Shown here piece after piece: positions 23,844-31,466 of a DNA stretch of 64,000 nucleotides. The notes beneath the pieces are model-generated. The model had not been told where the DNA came from. It searched no databases and was given only the letters and a program-made list of their open reading frames with translations. Numbering within the stretch: the first letter of the stretch is position 1; each line of letters opens with the position of its first letter. A program made the position numbers and the translations under genes. Source of the stretch: Cytobacillus oceanisediminis (lineage in GTDB: Bacteria > Bacillota > Bacilli > Bacillales > Cytobacillaceae); contig NZ_CP065511.1 of assembly GCF_022811925.1 (NCBI RefSeq), positions 644,001 to 708,000 of the forward strand, written 5' to 3'.

Positions 23844-25598
23844 ATGAACAATGAGAGGTCAATTGATGATTTAATCAGGAAGTTTAATGAAGAGAACTTG
23901 AAGAGGGACATTGACCGCCGGAGCTTTCTATCTGGTGCAGGGAAAATTGCCGGTTTTTCGCTTGCCCTGGCTATGGCGCAATCATTAGGTATGGGCAATC
24001 TAAAGGTTGATGCTGCTCCTAAGTTCAGCAAGTATCCTTTTACGCTCGGTGTTGCATCAGGAGATCCTCTTTCGGACAGTGTGGTTTTATGGACAAGGCT
24101 TGCACCAGATCCGCTTAATGGAGGCGGGATGCCTAATCATGCTGTGCCAGTCAAATGGGAACTTGCTGAAGATGAACACTTCCGTAAAGTTGTTAATCGC
24201 GGAACAGAAATTGCAGTGCCGGATTTGGCACATTCTGTGCATGTGGAGGCAGAAGGCTTAATGCCGAACACTGTCTATTATTATCGTTTTAAATGTGGAA
24301 ATGAACTAAGCCCCATCGGCAAAACAAAGACGCTTCCGGCTGCAGGTGCCAAAGTATCAGGTCTATCATTTGCATTTGCTTCATGCCAGCAGTATGAACA
24401 TGGATTTTTTACAGCCTATCAGCATATGGCAAAGGAAAATCTGGATTTTGTCATTCACCTTGGCGACTACATATATGAATATGGGCCAAATGAATATATT
24501 TCACCAACAGGAAATGTTCGCCACCATAGCGGACCGGAAATTATCTCTATTGAAGATTATAGGAACCGCCATGCTCAGTACAAATCTGACCCACATCTGA
24601 GAGAAGCTCATGCTGCTTTCCCTTGGGTGGTAACTTGGGATGACCACGAAGTGGAAAATAACTATGCAGCAGGGATTCCGGAAAAAGGCCAGTCAGCTGA
24701 AGCATTTATTAAACGCCGTGCTGCCGCTTATCAGGCATACTATGAGCACATGCCGCTCCGGCTATCTTCCATGCCAAATGGTGATGGTATGCAGCTGTAT
24801 AGGGAATTCAGCTATGGCAGCCTAGCGTCATTCCTTGTGCTTGATTCCCGGCAATATCGGGATGATCAGGCAAATGGTGATGGCAGCAAGCCACATACGC
24901 CGGAGTCGCTTGATCCAAACCGCACTCTTCTTGGCAATGAACAGGAACAATGGGTTGAAAGCAATCTTGCCAGCTCCAAAGCGCATTGGAATGTACTTGC
25001 ACAGCAGGTGTTCTTTGCCCAGAGAAATTTCGGGACAATTGCCTCGCCGAAGTTGAGCATGGATGCATGGGATGGTTACCCTGCTGCCCGGCAGCGTTTG
25101 GCTGATTTTGCTGCTTCAAACAATATGGGAAACCTAATTGTTCTGACTGGGGATGTTCATGCAAGCTGGGCTTCCAATATTCTAACAGACTATAATGATC
25201 CAAATGCAAAGCTGATTGGGGCCGAATTTGTCGGAACCTCTATCACATCAGGTGGAAACGGATCAGATGTGAGAGCGGATACGGAAAAGACACTTGCAGA
25301 AAATCCGCATATTAAGTTCTTTAATAATTATAGAGGCTATGTCCGCTGCCAGGTAACACCAGAGCAATGGCGTGCAGATTATCGGGTTCTTCCTTTCGTA
25401 ACAGAGCCTGGGGCGGATATTTCAACGAGAGCATCCTTTGTTTTTGAAAAAGATCAGGCTGGCTTGAAACAGGTTTCGGCTTCAGCTGTACCTCAGGGAG
25501 TTCGAATATCTGCTGAGGTGGAGGAAGACCGCCATCGCGCCCATACCCGGGCACATGAAAAGCAGCTTAAGAAAAAGCGTGAAAAAGTATTACATTAA
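23844..25598 (+). CDS. phoD: PhoD-type alkaline phosphatase/phosphodiesterase, Tat exported (584 aa)
   Basis: Secreted metallo-phosphoesterase. The twin-arginine signal DRRSFLSGAGKIAGFSLALA sits about 23 residues in, after an unusually long polar N-region, with cleavage probable after VDAAP. The mature enzyme shows the PhoD features: YPFTLGVASGDP at its start, SFAFASCQQY, VIHLGDYIYEYG, VTWDDHEVENNY, LDSRQYRDDQ and VLTGDVHASW, covering the Ca/Fe active-site ligands. ATG 23844 has AGAGGTG six bases upstream; a GTG at 23835 in frame is less well placed. The tatA gene follows 15 bases later, as in B. subtilis phoD-tatAd-tatCd, but no tatC follows here. I see no convincing PhoP box upstream. Confidence 0.92.
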   Translation: MNNERSIDDLIRKFNEENLKRDIDRRSFLSGAGKIAGFSLALAMAQSLGMGNLKVDAAPKFSKYPFTLGVASGDPLSDSVVLWTRLAPDPLNGGGMPNHAVPVKWELAEDEHFRKVVNRGTEIAVPDLAHSVHVEAEGLMPNTVYYYRFKCGNELSPIGKTKTLPAAGAKVSGLSFAFASCQQYEHGFFTAYQHMAKENLDFVIHLGDYIYEYGPNEYISPTGNVRHHSGPEIISIEDYRNRHAQYKSDPHLREAHAAFPWVVTWDDHEVENNYAAGIPEKGQSAEAFIKRRAAAYQAYYEHMPLRLSSMPNGDGMQLYREFSYGSLASFLVLDSRQYRDDQANGDGSKPHTPESLDPNRTLLGNEQEQWVESNLASSKAHWNVLAQQVFFAQRNFGTIASPKLSMDAWDGYPAARQRLADFAASNNMGNLIVLTGDVHASWASNILTDYNDPNAKLIGAEFVGTSITSGGNGSDVRADTEKTLAENPHIKFFNNYRGYVRCQVTPEQWRADYRVLPFVTEPGADISTRASFVFEKDQAGLKQVSASAVPQGVRISAEVEEDRHRAHTRAHEKQLKKKREKVLH

Positions 25599-25613
25599 AG
25601 GGACGGTGAGAAG

Positions 25614-25820
25614 ATGATATCGAACATTGGCATTCCAGGCTTAATTCTCGTTCTTGTCATTGCATTGATCATATTTGGGCCATCCAAGCTTCCCGAAATC
25701 GGGAGGGCATTTGGGCGGACCTTAACGGAGTTTAAAAGTGCCGCAAAAGATTTAGTGTCAGATGAGGTAAAGAATGAAGAGAAAAAACCAGTGCTTTCGG
25801 CTTTAAAAAAAGATAATTAA
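25614..25820 (+). CDS. tatA: TatA-type twin-arginine translocase subunit (68 aa)
   Basis: One N-terminal transmembrane helix ([17 protein letters not shown]) followed by the conserved [23 protein letters not shown] amphipathic helix and a charged tail, the standard TatA/E layout. It forms the pore component that exports folded Tat substrates. Linked to phoD by a 15-base gap, so it is very likely co-transcribed and dedicated to PhoD. A terminator follows; the partner tatC is not in the window. Confidence 0.93.
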   Translation: MISNIGIPGLILVLVIALIIFGPSKLPEIGRAFGRTLTEFKSAAKDLVSDEVKNEEKKPVLSALKKDN

Positions 25821-25830
25821 GAAGGTGAAG

Positions 25831-25857
25831 ACAGGCGATGCGTATTCGCCTGTTTTT
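25831..25857 (+). terminator. Terminator of phoD-tatA
   Basis: ACAGGCGA pairs with TCGCCTGT, followed by TTTT. Confidence 0.85.
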
Positions 25858-25865
25858 AATCTTAA

Positions 25866-25887
25866 TTATGTGAAACATTTCACATAA
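25866..25887. promoter_or_regulatory. Fnr- or Rex-type operator
   Basis: A 22-bp near-perfect palindrome with core TGTGAAACATTTCACA. It fits both the Bacillus Fnr consensus TGTGA-N6-TCACA and the Rex consensus TTGTGAAN4TTCACAA. It lies 106 bases before the DoxX-like gene. Confidence 0.6.
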
Positions 25888-25992
25888 TGTTCATTTTTGA
25901 ATAATCCACAGTATAGGGAGGTATATTATATTAATACTGTACTTATATTGTTTATATAATTTTTAACTGCAGTTCAAGGAGGCGCGATCATC

Positions 25993-26988
25993 ATGAAAAA
26001 AATATTTCAGCTTTTATTAATATCAGGATTAGTCATGACGCCTTTTTTTACGAGTGCTCATGTGAAATGGTTCACGAATGTGACACCTCAAAAGGAAACG
26101 ATTGAAAATATATTATCGCCTTTATTTATGGGACTGGCACTGACAGCTGCGATTGTACTTGCGATGCTGACATTGATTATCCCAAGGACAGCGCAATGGG
26201 GCAAAGTTAAAAAGCTTGATGACTGGCTCTCAGGATTCCGCAAATACAGCAGGTATATCCTTAAGTATGGTACAGCAGCTGCTTTAATAATCCAGGTGAC
26301 GAATGGAACATTATTTGCGCCTGAATTTCATTTAACCAATACGATTGCAATGATTCTAACTTGGGCAGCGATTGGCTTTCTGCTTATTCCGCATCATATC
26401 TCTACAAAGGCCGGAGCCATTATTTTACTAGGACTATTTATGTACGTTACCCTTCAGAATGGTATCTTCCATATGCTTGATTATGGATATTATGTTGCCA
26501 TTATTGGTGTCTTGCTGGTCGGCAGCACGAAGCTTGAGAAGGTTGGATTTCCATTCCTGTATTTAGGCACAGGTTTATCTTTATGCTGGGTGGCTGTCGA
26601 AAAATGGGTATATCCAAGCATGTCTCTCGATATTGTAGCCAATCACGGAGTTCCCACATTCGGCTTTGCACCGGCTGCATTCGTTGTTATGGCTGCATTC
26701 ATTGAGTTTGTTGTCGGTTACCTTCTAGTGGTAGGGATCCTTAACCGAGTAGTTGGCTTCGTCGTGACGGTTATTTTTATCACAACCACGATGCTGTTTG
26801 GAATGACAGAAGTAATCGGTCATTTTATGATCCATATTGTGCTGATTATCTTCATCATTGAAGGGGTGTCTTTCTATAACCCGCCTATTAAGCTGCATAA
26901 AACCAAGGCTGATCAATTTGTGTTTGTATTCCTGAACTTTATTTTCGTCCTTGCGACATTCATTCTGATTTATTACCGATTTGCATAA
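25993..26988 (+). CDS. DoxX-like polytopic membrane protein (331 aa)
   Basis: A signal-like first helix (KKIFQLLLISGLVMTPFFTSA) and about eight to nine further hydrophobic segments make this an integral membrane protein. The second half (LGTGLSLCWVAVEKWVYPSMS, GFAPAAFVVMAAFIEFVVGYLLVVGILNRVVGFVV) has the appearance of the DoxX/quinol-oxidase-subunit family. Several in-membrane His residues (HVKWF, PHHIS, FHMLDYGYY, GHFMIHIVL) could bind metal or heme; this is speculation. ATG 25993 follows AAGGAGGCGCGATC. A redox-type palindrome lies upstream, which would fit a respiratory or redox role. Substrate unknown. Confidence 0.75.
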   Translation: MKKIFQLLLISGLVMTPFFTSAHVKWFTNVTPQKETIENILSPLFMGLALTAAIVLAMLTLIIPRTAQWGKVKKLDDWLSGFRKYSRYILKYGTAAALIIQVTNGTLFAPEFHLTNTIAMILTWAAIGFLLIPHHISTKAGAIILLGLFMYVTLQNGIFHMLDYGYYVAIIGVLLVGSTKLEKVGFPFLYLGTGLSLCWVAVEKWVYPSMSLDIVANHGVPTFGFAPAAFVVMAAFIEFVVGYLLVVGILNRVVGFVVTVIFITTTMLFGMTEVIGHFMIHIVLIIFIIEGVSFYNPPIKLHKTKADQFVFVFLNFIFVLATFILIYYRFA

Positions 26989-26991
26989 GGG

Positions 26992-27020
26992 TTGACGACT
27001 TAAGAAAAATAGAATATGAT
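26992..27020 (+). promoter_or_regulatory. Promoter of the Mn2+ riboswitch transcript
   Basis: TTGACG, a 17-base spacer and TATGAT, starting four bases after the DoxX-like stop codon and leading into the riboswitch. Confidence 0.7.
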
Positions 27021-27034
27021 TAACGTATAGTTGA

Positions 27035-27135
27035 ATAGTTTCTCCTAAAGGGGAGTAGCTTTTACAGCAGAGTCGTCATTTCGGAGTTAAGAGCTCCCGG
27101 CTTTGTTGGCAACCTTAACGTTGTTAGCAAGACCT
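27035..27135 (+). ncRNA. yybP-ykoY Mn2+ riboswitch
   Basis: Contains the hallmark AAAGGGGAGTAGC loop near the 5-prime end, GTCGTCA in the middle and CCGGCTTTGTTGGCAACC near the 3-prime end. It leads, through two terminator hairpins, to an FbpB-like gene and terC. In B. subtilis the same element controls the TerC-family gene ykoY. Mn2+ binding should favour read-through. Confidence 0.9.
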
Positions 27136-27170
27136 TTGCCTGTTTCGGGTAAAGGTCTTTTTGTTTTTTT
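27131..27170 (+). terminator. Riboswitch terminator 1
   Basis: GACCTTTGCC pairs with GGTAAAGGTC, followed by TTTTTGTTTTTTT, just after the Mn2+ aptamer. Confidence 0.85.
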
Positions 27171-27171
27171 G

Positions 27172-27204
27172 AAACCTTTACCGCTTGCTGGTAGAGGTTT
27201 TTTT
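27172..27204 (+). terminator. Riboswitch terminator 2
   Basis: AAACCTTTACC pairs with GGTAGAGGTTT, followed by TTTT, directly after terminator 1. Two terminators in series should give tight repression when Mn2+ is low. Confidence 0.8.
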
Positions 27205-27307
27205 ATTGCCCGATATAGCTTGGCAATGGAAATCCTCAATCGACATAACTGCAGGGAAACAGTGCGAAGCTTTCAATACTTAAAAAATAGAAGGAAAGGA
27301 GACCAAG

Positions 27308-27433
27308 ATGAAAAAAGCTAAAGTATCATTTGCAGAATTAATTAAAAAAAACAAAGAAGAGCTGCTGAGAGATCAAGAATTGCTGGCTAAAATTGAAAAA
27401 CGTTTAGACGAAAAATACACAAAGGTGAAATAA
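27308..27433 (+). CDS. FbpB-family small basic protein, copy 2 (41 aa)
   Basis: Second tiny FbpB-like protein, beginning MKKAKVSFAELIKKNKEELL and ending EKRLDEKYTKVK, clearly paralogous to the one at 22712-22837 and of equal length. GAAAGGAGACCAAG gives a strong ribosome binding site. It lies between the Mn2+ riboswitch terminators and terC, with terC starting 15 bases after its stop, so it must be part of the Mn2+-controlled transcript. No Fur box is visible. FbpB proteins are linked to iron sparing in B. subtilis; association with Mn2+ control is unexpected. Confidence 0.8.
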   Translation: MKKAKVSFAELIKKNKEELLRDQELLAKIEKRLDEKYTKVK

Positions 27434-27447
27434 GGGAGGGTGTTTAG

Positions 27448-28230
27448 ATGGAATTATCACTAATACTTGAATATGGATGGGTATTGCTGCTGCTTGTGGC
27501 GCTGGAGGGTTTATTGGCTGCTGATAACGCGCTGGTGCTGGCGATTATGGTTAAGCACCTTCCGGAGGAGCAGAGGAAGAAAGCTTTATTTTACGGGTTG
27601 GCTGGAGCGTTTGTTTTCCGCTTTGGATCGTTATTTGCGATTTCATATTTAGTAGATGTATGGCAGGTTCAAGCCATTGGAGCGCTATACCTTCTGTTTA
27701 TCGCGGCTAATCACATATTAAGAAAATTTCTTGTGAAAAAAGGCGAGGAAGAAGCAGAAGTAACGAAAGAAAAGAAACAATCTGGTTTTTGGCTGACAGT
27801 ATTTAAAGTTGAGCTAGCTGATATAGCATTCGCTGTAGATTCCATTCTGGCAGCGGTCGCTCTGGCCGTGGCTCTTCCGGATTCAGGACTTGGCCATATA
27901 GGTGGACTTGACGGCGGAAAGTTCTTTGTCATCTTTGCCGGCGGTATGATCGGATTGATCATTATGCGTTTTGCTGCAAACCTCTTTGTAGATCTGCTTC
28001 ACAGGAGACCTGGACTTGAGGTTGCAGCATTTGGTATTGTCGGCTGGGTTGGTGTCAAATTGGCTGTCTATACAATGTCCCATCCGGCGCTGGCGATCCT
28101 GCCTGAAGGATTTGCCAAGTCGACCGAATGGAAAGTTACTTTTTATGTAGTCTTAATTGGAATAGCATTAGCTGGATGGTTCCTTTCCAAGGAAAAACAG
28201 GAAGTGCCAGCTGAAGAAAAAGCAAGCTAA
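27448..28230 (+). CDS. TerC-family membrane protein, probable Mn2+ exporter (260 aa)
   Basis: Polytopic membrane protein of the TerC/YkoY family. The signature GLLAADNALVLAIMV near residue 20 and VELADIAFAVDSILAAVA near residue 130 carry the conserved in-membrane Asp residues thought to bind metal. About seven helices are visible, with a charged cytoplasmic loop (VKKGEEEAEVTKEKKQ) between halves. B. subtilis YkoY and YceF are implicated in Mn2+ efflux or metalation of secreted proteins. Mn2+ riboswitch control upstream supports this. ATG 27448 follows AGGGAGGGTGTTTAG. Terminator follows. Confidence 0.92.
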   Translation: MELSLILEYGWVLLLLVALEGLLAADNALVLAIMVKHLPEEQRKKALFYGLAGAFVFRFGSLFAISYLVDVWQVQAIGALYLLFIAANHILRKFLVKKGEEEAEVTKEKKQSGFWLTVFKVELADIAFAVDSILAAVALAVALPDSGLGHIGGLDGGKFFVIFAGGMIGLIIMRFAANLFVDLLHRRPGLEVAAFGIVGWVGVKLAVYTMSHPALAILPEGFAKSTEWKVTFYVVLIGIALAGWFLSKEKQEVPAEEKAS

Positions 28231-28234
28231 ATCA

Positions 28235-28267
28235 AGCAGGGCGGAGTATATCTGCCCTGTTTTTTTA
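28235..28267 (+). terminator. Terminator of terC
   Basis: CAGGGC pairs with GCCCTG, followed by T7. The AAACGTTT palindrome copy B lies 14 bases further on. Confidence 0.8.
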
Positions 28268-28278
28268 TGTAGAGGATA

Positions 28279-28302
28279 ATTCAATCAAACGTTTGATTGA
28301 AT
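28279..28302. repeat. AAACGTTT palindrome, copy B (24 bp, perfect)
   Basis: Core TCAATCAAACGTTTGATTGA at 28281-28300, with two more matching pairs outside. It lies between the convergent terC and GNAT genes and overlaps the last codons and stop of the GNAT gene. Confidence 0.9.
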
Positions 28303-28833
28303 ACCCCTTAGCCCGGCGCTGGCCTGCCATTCAGCTTTCAGGATGCTCATTTCTATCAAGTTCCAATAATCATTTCTAACTTTATTGGTCTGCCTGAGAA
28401 GTCCTTCTTTTTGGAAACCTGCCTGCTCGTAAATCTTAATAGCAGGCAGATTAAAATCGAAAACCCCGAGACTGATTCTATTTAATTTCAGCTCTTGGAA
28501 CGCTAAGTTCAGGATTTGATGAATCATTTCTGAAGCATACCCTTTCCCCCGTGCTGCGGGGCAGATGAAAACCTTGCCAATCCTCGCAGTTTCGTTGACA
28601 CGGTCAACCCTGCCAAGGGAAATATGACCGACGATTTCATCGTTTGCCATAACTTTGTAGATGTATTCCGAGCTGGTTTCCAGATTCGCAGAGCTAACAT
28701 ACTTAGCAAGCTGCTCATGATTAAGCGGGAATTTGAAATGGGCACCGCTCCACTGAACCATTAATTCCGGTGTGCTGATCCAGCTGATGAGCAAATCGAA
28801 ATCTTTTTCTGTAAAAGGTTCTAATTTTACCAT
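28285..28833 (-). CDS. GNAT acetyltransferase, RimJ/RimL type (182 aa)
   Basis: Acetyl-CoA-dependent N-acyltransferase. The acetyl-CoA-binding motif is CPAARGKGYASEMI (R/Q-x-x-G-x-G/A type), flanked by ARIGKVFI and LNRISLGVFDFNLPAIKIYEQAGFQKEG, the typical RimJ/RimL C-terminal end. Start ATG 28833 follows AAGGAG. The final codons, including the TGA stop, are made by the 24-bp palindrome at 28279-28302, so the C-terminal GIQSNV may not be ancestral. Substrate unknown; may modify a ribosomal protein, peptide or antibiotic. Confidence 0.88.
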   Translation of the reverse strand: MVKLEPFTEKDFDLLISWISTPELMVQWSGAHFKFPLNHEQLAKYVSSANLETSSEYIYKVMANDEIVGHISLGRVDRVNETARIGKVFICPAARGKGYASEMIHQILNLAFQELKLNRISLGVFDFNLPAIKIYEQAGFQKEGLLRQTNKVRNDYWNLIEMSILKAEWQASAGLRGIQSNV

Positions 28834-28911
28834 GGGAATCTCCTTCTTATTAATTAAACGTATGATTGAAATGCTTGGTTTAAAAATGATAGTCGGGATG
28901 GGCTGCCAGCT

Positions 28912-29412
28912 TTATTTTTGCCTTTTCTTTTTCCAAGGACGCAAGACGGATATCGCAAAAATGAAAAGGGTGACTGCAATTTGAAAGTAGACGGCATACT
29001 GTCGAACAGTATGATTATCTATGAAAACAGGATTTGTCAGCGCCTTGCTGCCTTCTGCTTCAAGCAGGGCCAGATTTTCCACCATTAATTCATCGACAAT
29101 TGTAATGCCGACAATAGTTTGGATAATAAATAAAATCCACTTAATTGTTACCCATCTGTGCTTGAAAAACCCCCAATTTGTAAAACAGCCATAAATAATG
29201 CCCACCAGTAATGTGCCGACAGCACCAGTCCGCACAATATAGTCGCTGATAGCCACCACGTTTTGGTACATATCCAATGTTTGATCATAAGCAGCTAACT
29301 TCATGTTGAAATTCAAAACGAGTGAGCTCATGATCCCTCCGAAAAATAAGGAAACCAGAACGATATGAAGAATTTTTAGCCATCTGGCTGCTTTTGTTCC
29401 CATCTTTTTCAA
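28912..29412 (-). CDS. Four-helix membrane protein, DUF2269-like (166 aa)
   Basis: Integral membrane protein: KILHIVLVSLFFGGIMSSLVL, TGAVGTLLVGIIYGCF, WVTIKWILFIIQTIVGITIV and YAVYFQIAVTLFIFAISVL are four clear helices, and the N-terminal His-containing helix resembles that of the protein at 4022-4462. A loop with acidic residues (VDELMVENLALLEAEGSKAL) faces one side and a basic tail ends the protein. TTG 29412 is the best start, behind AAGGAGGGAAAAAGG. Function unknown. Confidence 0.75.
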   Translation of the reverse strand: MKKMGTKAARWLKILHIVLVSLFFGGIMSSLVLNFNMKLAAYDQTLDMYQNVVAISDYIVRTGAVGTLLVGIIYGCFTNWGFFKHRWVTIKWILFIIQTIVGITIVDELMVENLALLEAEGSKALTNPVFIDNHTVRQYAVYFQIAVTLFIFAISVLRPWKKKRQK

Positions 29413-29728
29413 CCTTTTTCCCTCCTTGTTAAATCACTTTATAAGTGTAGCAAGGGAAAAAGGCTGTCCCTATCAGCCTGAGCAGTAAATTGAGATAGGG
29501 CTTGGGGCTTAGTTTCCTTATCAACCTTTATGAATCACGTTGCATGCACTCAGCAGTTTTCCATTGGGATCCAATCTTCCGTTTTGTGGTATATCAACAT
29601 ATTAATCCTTCCTTTCAATTGCTATTTTACCTATTTTACAAAGGGCCGGAAAAATCCTTCTATATATGCGTGAAATGCAAGTAATGGTACATATTAATTT
29701 AGAGAACCATAAGGAAGGAGCAAATGAA
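29413..29728. other. Intergenic region without clear features
   Basis: These 316 bases between divergent genes hold no convincing gene. An inverted pair CCCTATC (about 29467) and GATAGGG (about 29493) is the only structure I notice. Promoters were not clear. Confidence 0.4.
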
Positions 29729-29866
29729 TTGACCAGAAGAGATGAGCAAAATAAACAACAGGCTCAAGGCCCAAAAGAGGAGAGGGAGCTTGTCAATGAG
29801 TTTGGAAAACATGAAGGAAATCAGCCTGTTCCGCAGCCTAAGGATTATGATGAGATAGAGTATTAG
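29729..29866 (+). CDS. Small hydrophilic protein (45 aa)
   Basis: Short Gln/Glu/Lys-rich peptide (TRRDEQNKQQAQGPKEEREL, then VNEFGKHEGNQPVPQPKDYDEIEY) with no hydrophobic segment, probably disordered. I place the start at TTG 29729, 8 bases after AAGGAG; the frame extends further upstream without a site. A perfect terminator overlaps the stop codon region, supporting a real transcript end. Resembles small acidic or spore-associated Bacillus peptides only in composition. Function unknown. Confidence 0.6.
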   Translation: MTRRDEQNKQQAQGPKEERELVNEFGKHEGNQPVPQPKDYDEIEY

Positions 29867-29894
29867 AAAAAGCAGGATATGCCCTGCTTTTTTA
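29867..29894 (+). terminator. Terminator of the 45-aa gene
   Basis: AAAAGCAGG pairs with CCTGCTTTT, with T6, directly after the TAG stop. Confidence 0.85.
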
Positions 29895-29996
29895 ATATAA
29901 GTCTCTGGCCTTAGATTATTTTAATGCCAAGGGAGCTTAATCCTCCTTGTATTCTTTTCTAAACTATAGTTAAGAAAAGCAAGAAGGGGAAAATGT

Positions 29997-30842
29997 ATGA
30001 ATGGAAAAATTGAAGTTAGTTTGCATGGGCTTATCATTTTATTAGCGTTGTATATATTGTTTAATTTAATGCCGACACTTTTGCCGGCTTATAAATGGGT
30101 TATCATTACAGGCATGGCTGCCATATTAGTGTTGGATTTTTACTTTTTTGCTGCAGGCAAGTGGTCTCGATTAAAATACAGCAGACTGGCACTGATGTTT
30201 ATGTTCAGTCTGCTGTTAATTGTTTTTATTACCTTTTATTTAACAAAGATACTCGTTCTGACTGATGCCTATGGGCTCGAGAGTATGCTGAGGGAATATG
30301 AGGCGGAAGGGAAGCTCATCTTTTTCTTGGTTTGCTTTTTACAGCCCATTCTTTTGCCGCTTCCCGAAGCCGTAACACTGCCTGCCGGAAGTGCCGTTTT
30401 CGGTCCCGCTGCCGCTGCCTTTCTTGGATTTACAGGAACAATTTCCGGGATTATTGTTATGTTCTGGACTGCAAGGATAGGAGGGTTAAAGCTTGTATCG
30501 AGGTTTATAAAGGAACGGCATCTGATAAAATACCAAAAATACATGGAAAAAAATGAGAACACTATACTAATGCTGCTGTTTGTTATTCCGATATTGCCAG
30601 ATGAAATCATTTGTGTTGGAGCAGGAATGGGTGGGGTTTCATTTAAAAAGTTCCTGGGAATTGCCTCTATTTCCAAAATGGCAACTTCCTTGCTGCTGGC
30701 TTACTCTCTTTCTTTGGCCCATGCATTATCCTTATCTGCCTCACAGCTTTTATTAGTCGTTTCGGTTGTGATAGGGGTATTTTACAGTGTATCTCACTTT
30801 TATAAAAAGAAGAAGAAAAGAAACTATGAGGATTGTCCGTAG
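29997..30842 (+). CDS. VTT/SNARE-associated (TVP38/DedA-like) membrane protein (281 aa)
   Basis: Polytopic membrane protein. Three N-terminal helices precede a VTT domain: QPILLPLPEAVTLPAGSAVFGPAAAAFLGFTGTISGII, then KYMEKNENTILMLLFVIPILPDEIICVGAGMGGVSFKKFLGI. The re-entrant PLPEA and PILPDE segments are typical of the family, whose members are linked to lipid scrambling or membrane-potential maintenance. A cytoplasmic basic C-terminus (YKKKKKRNYED) ends it. ATG 29997 follows AGAAGGGGAAAATGT. Monocistronic as far as can be seen. Confidence 0.85.
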   Translation: MNGKIEVSLHGLIILLALYILFNLMPTLLPAYKWVIITGMAAILVLDFYFFAAGKWSRLKYSRLALMFMFSLLLIVFITFYLTKILVLTDAYGLESMLREYEAEGKLIFFLVCFLQPILLPLPEAVTLPAGSAVFGPAAAAFLGFTGTISGIIVMFWTARIGGLKLVSRFIKERHLIKYQKYMEKNENTILMLLFVIPILPDEIICVGAGMGGVSFKKFLGIASISKMATSLLLAYSLSLAHALSLSASQLLLVVSVVIGVFYSVSHFYKKKKKRNYEDCP

Positions 30843-30906
30843 TCTTAAAATGGTTCCTCCTATCGCTGTCAGCGAAACTATTCAGGCAACGATAGGATCA
30901 ATCACT

Positions 30907-31278
30907 CTAGATAGATGCGAAGATTCCCGATGCTTTGGCAACCAGCTGATCCTGGTCGTTATAAATCAGGCAGTCTGTATGGTTGAGGGTGCGCCCTCTT
31001 TTCACAAGGTAAGCATTAGCGATAAGAAATTCACCTGTCGCCCCCTTTAGGAAAGTGACCTTTAAATCAGCCGTCACCACGGATTGCATCTGGTTTTCAT
31101 CCGGCTCGAATATATTCCCCATCGCTACATCCGCAAGAGTGGAAATAATGCCTCCATGAACCAGCCCCGCGCTGTTAATAAAGAGCGGCTGGATTGGCAA
31201 AGTGACTTTCATATTGCTTTCACTGACTCTTTCGTAATGGAATTTCAGAAATTCATCAAAAGGCTGTTTAATTAGCAT
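30907..31278 (-). CDS. PaaI-family hotdog thioesterase (123 aa)
   Basis: Single hotdog-fold domain with the helix motif INSAGLVHGGIISTLADVAMG, where the Gly-Gly and Asp/Glu region forms the acyl-CoA thioesterase active site; strands VVTADLKVTFLKGA and LIANAYLVKRGRTLNHTDCLIY follow. Acts on acyl- or aroyl-CoA in the cytosol. I choose ATG 31278 with TGGAG at 8 bases upstream over the GTG at 31287. It converges on the VTT gene and stands alone. Confidence 0.87.
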   Translation of the reverse strand: MLIKQPFDEFLKFHYERVSESNMKVTLPIQPLFINSAGLVHGGIISTLADVAMGNIFEPDENQMQSVVTADLKVTFLKGATGEFLIANAYLVKRGRTLNHTDCLIYNDQDQLVAKASGIFASI

Positions 31279-31466
31279 TTTGTACACTCCAATTTCATTA
31301 AGGTTAAAATGTTTATTCCCGATTTTTTGTGAAATCCCTGCCTATCGCGGCTAATTTGTATAGGAAAGGCTGCATTATTGCGAATTTATGATTTTATTAC
31401 ATGGTTTCATAAAATCTAAAAAAGTGTTATTATTTTCAATAAATTCAAAAAAAGGCAGGGCTGAAT

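Noticed and set aside
28851..28872. Sixth AAACGTTT palindrome
   Set aside because: TTAAACGTATGATTGAA keeps only one half-site; too degenerate to count, though noted in the finding.
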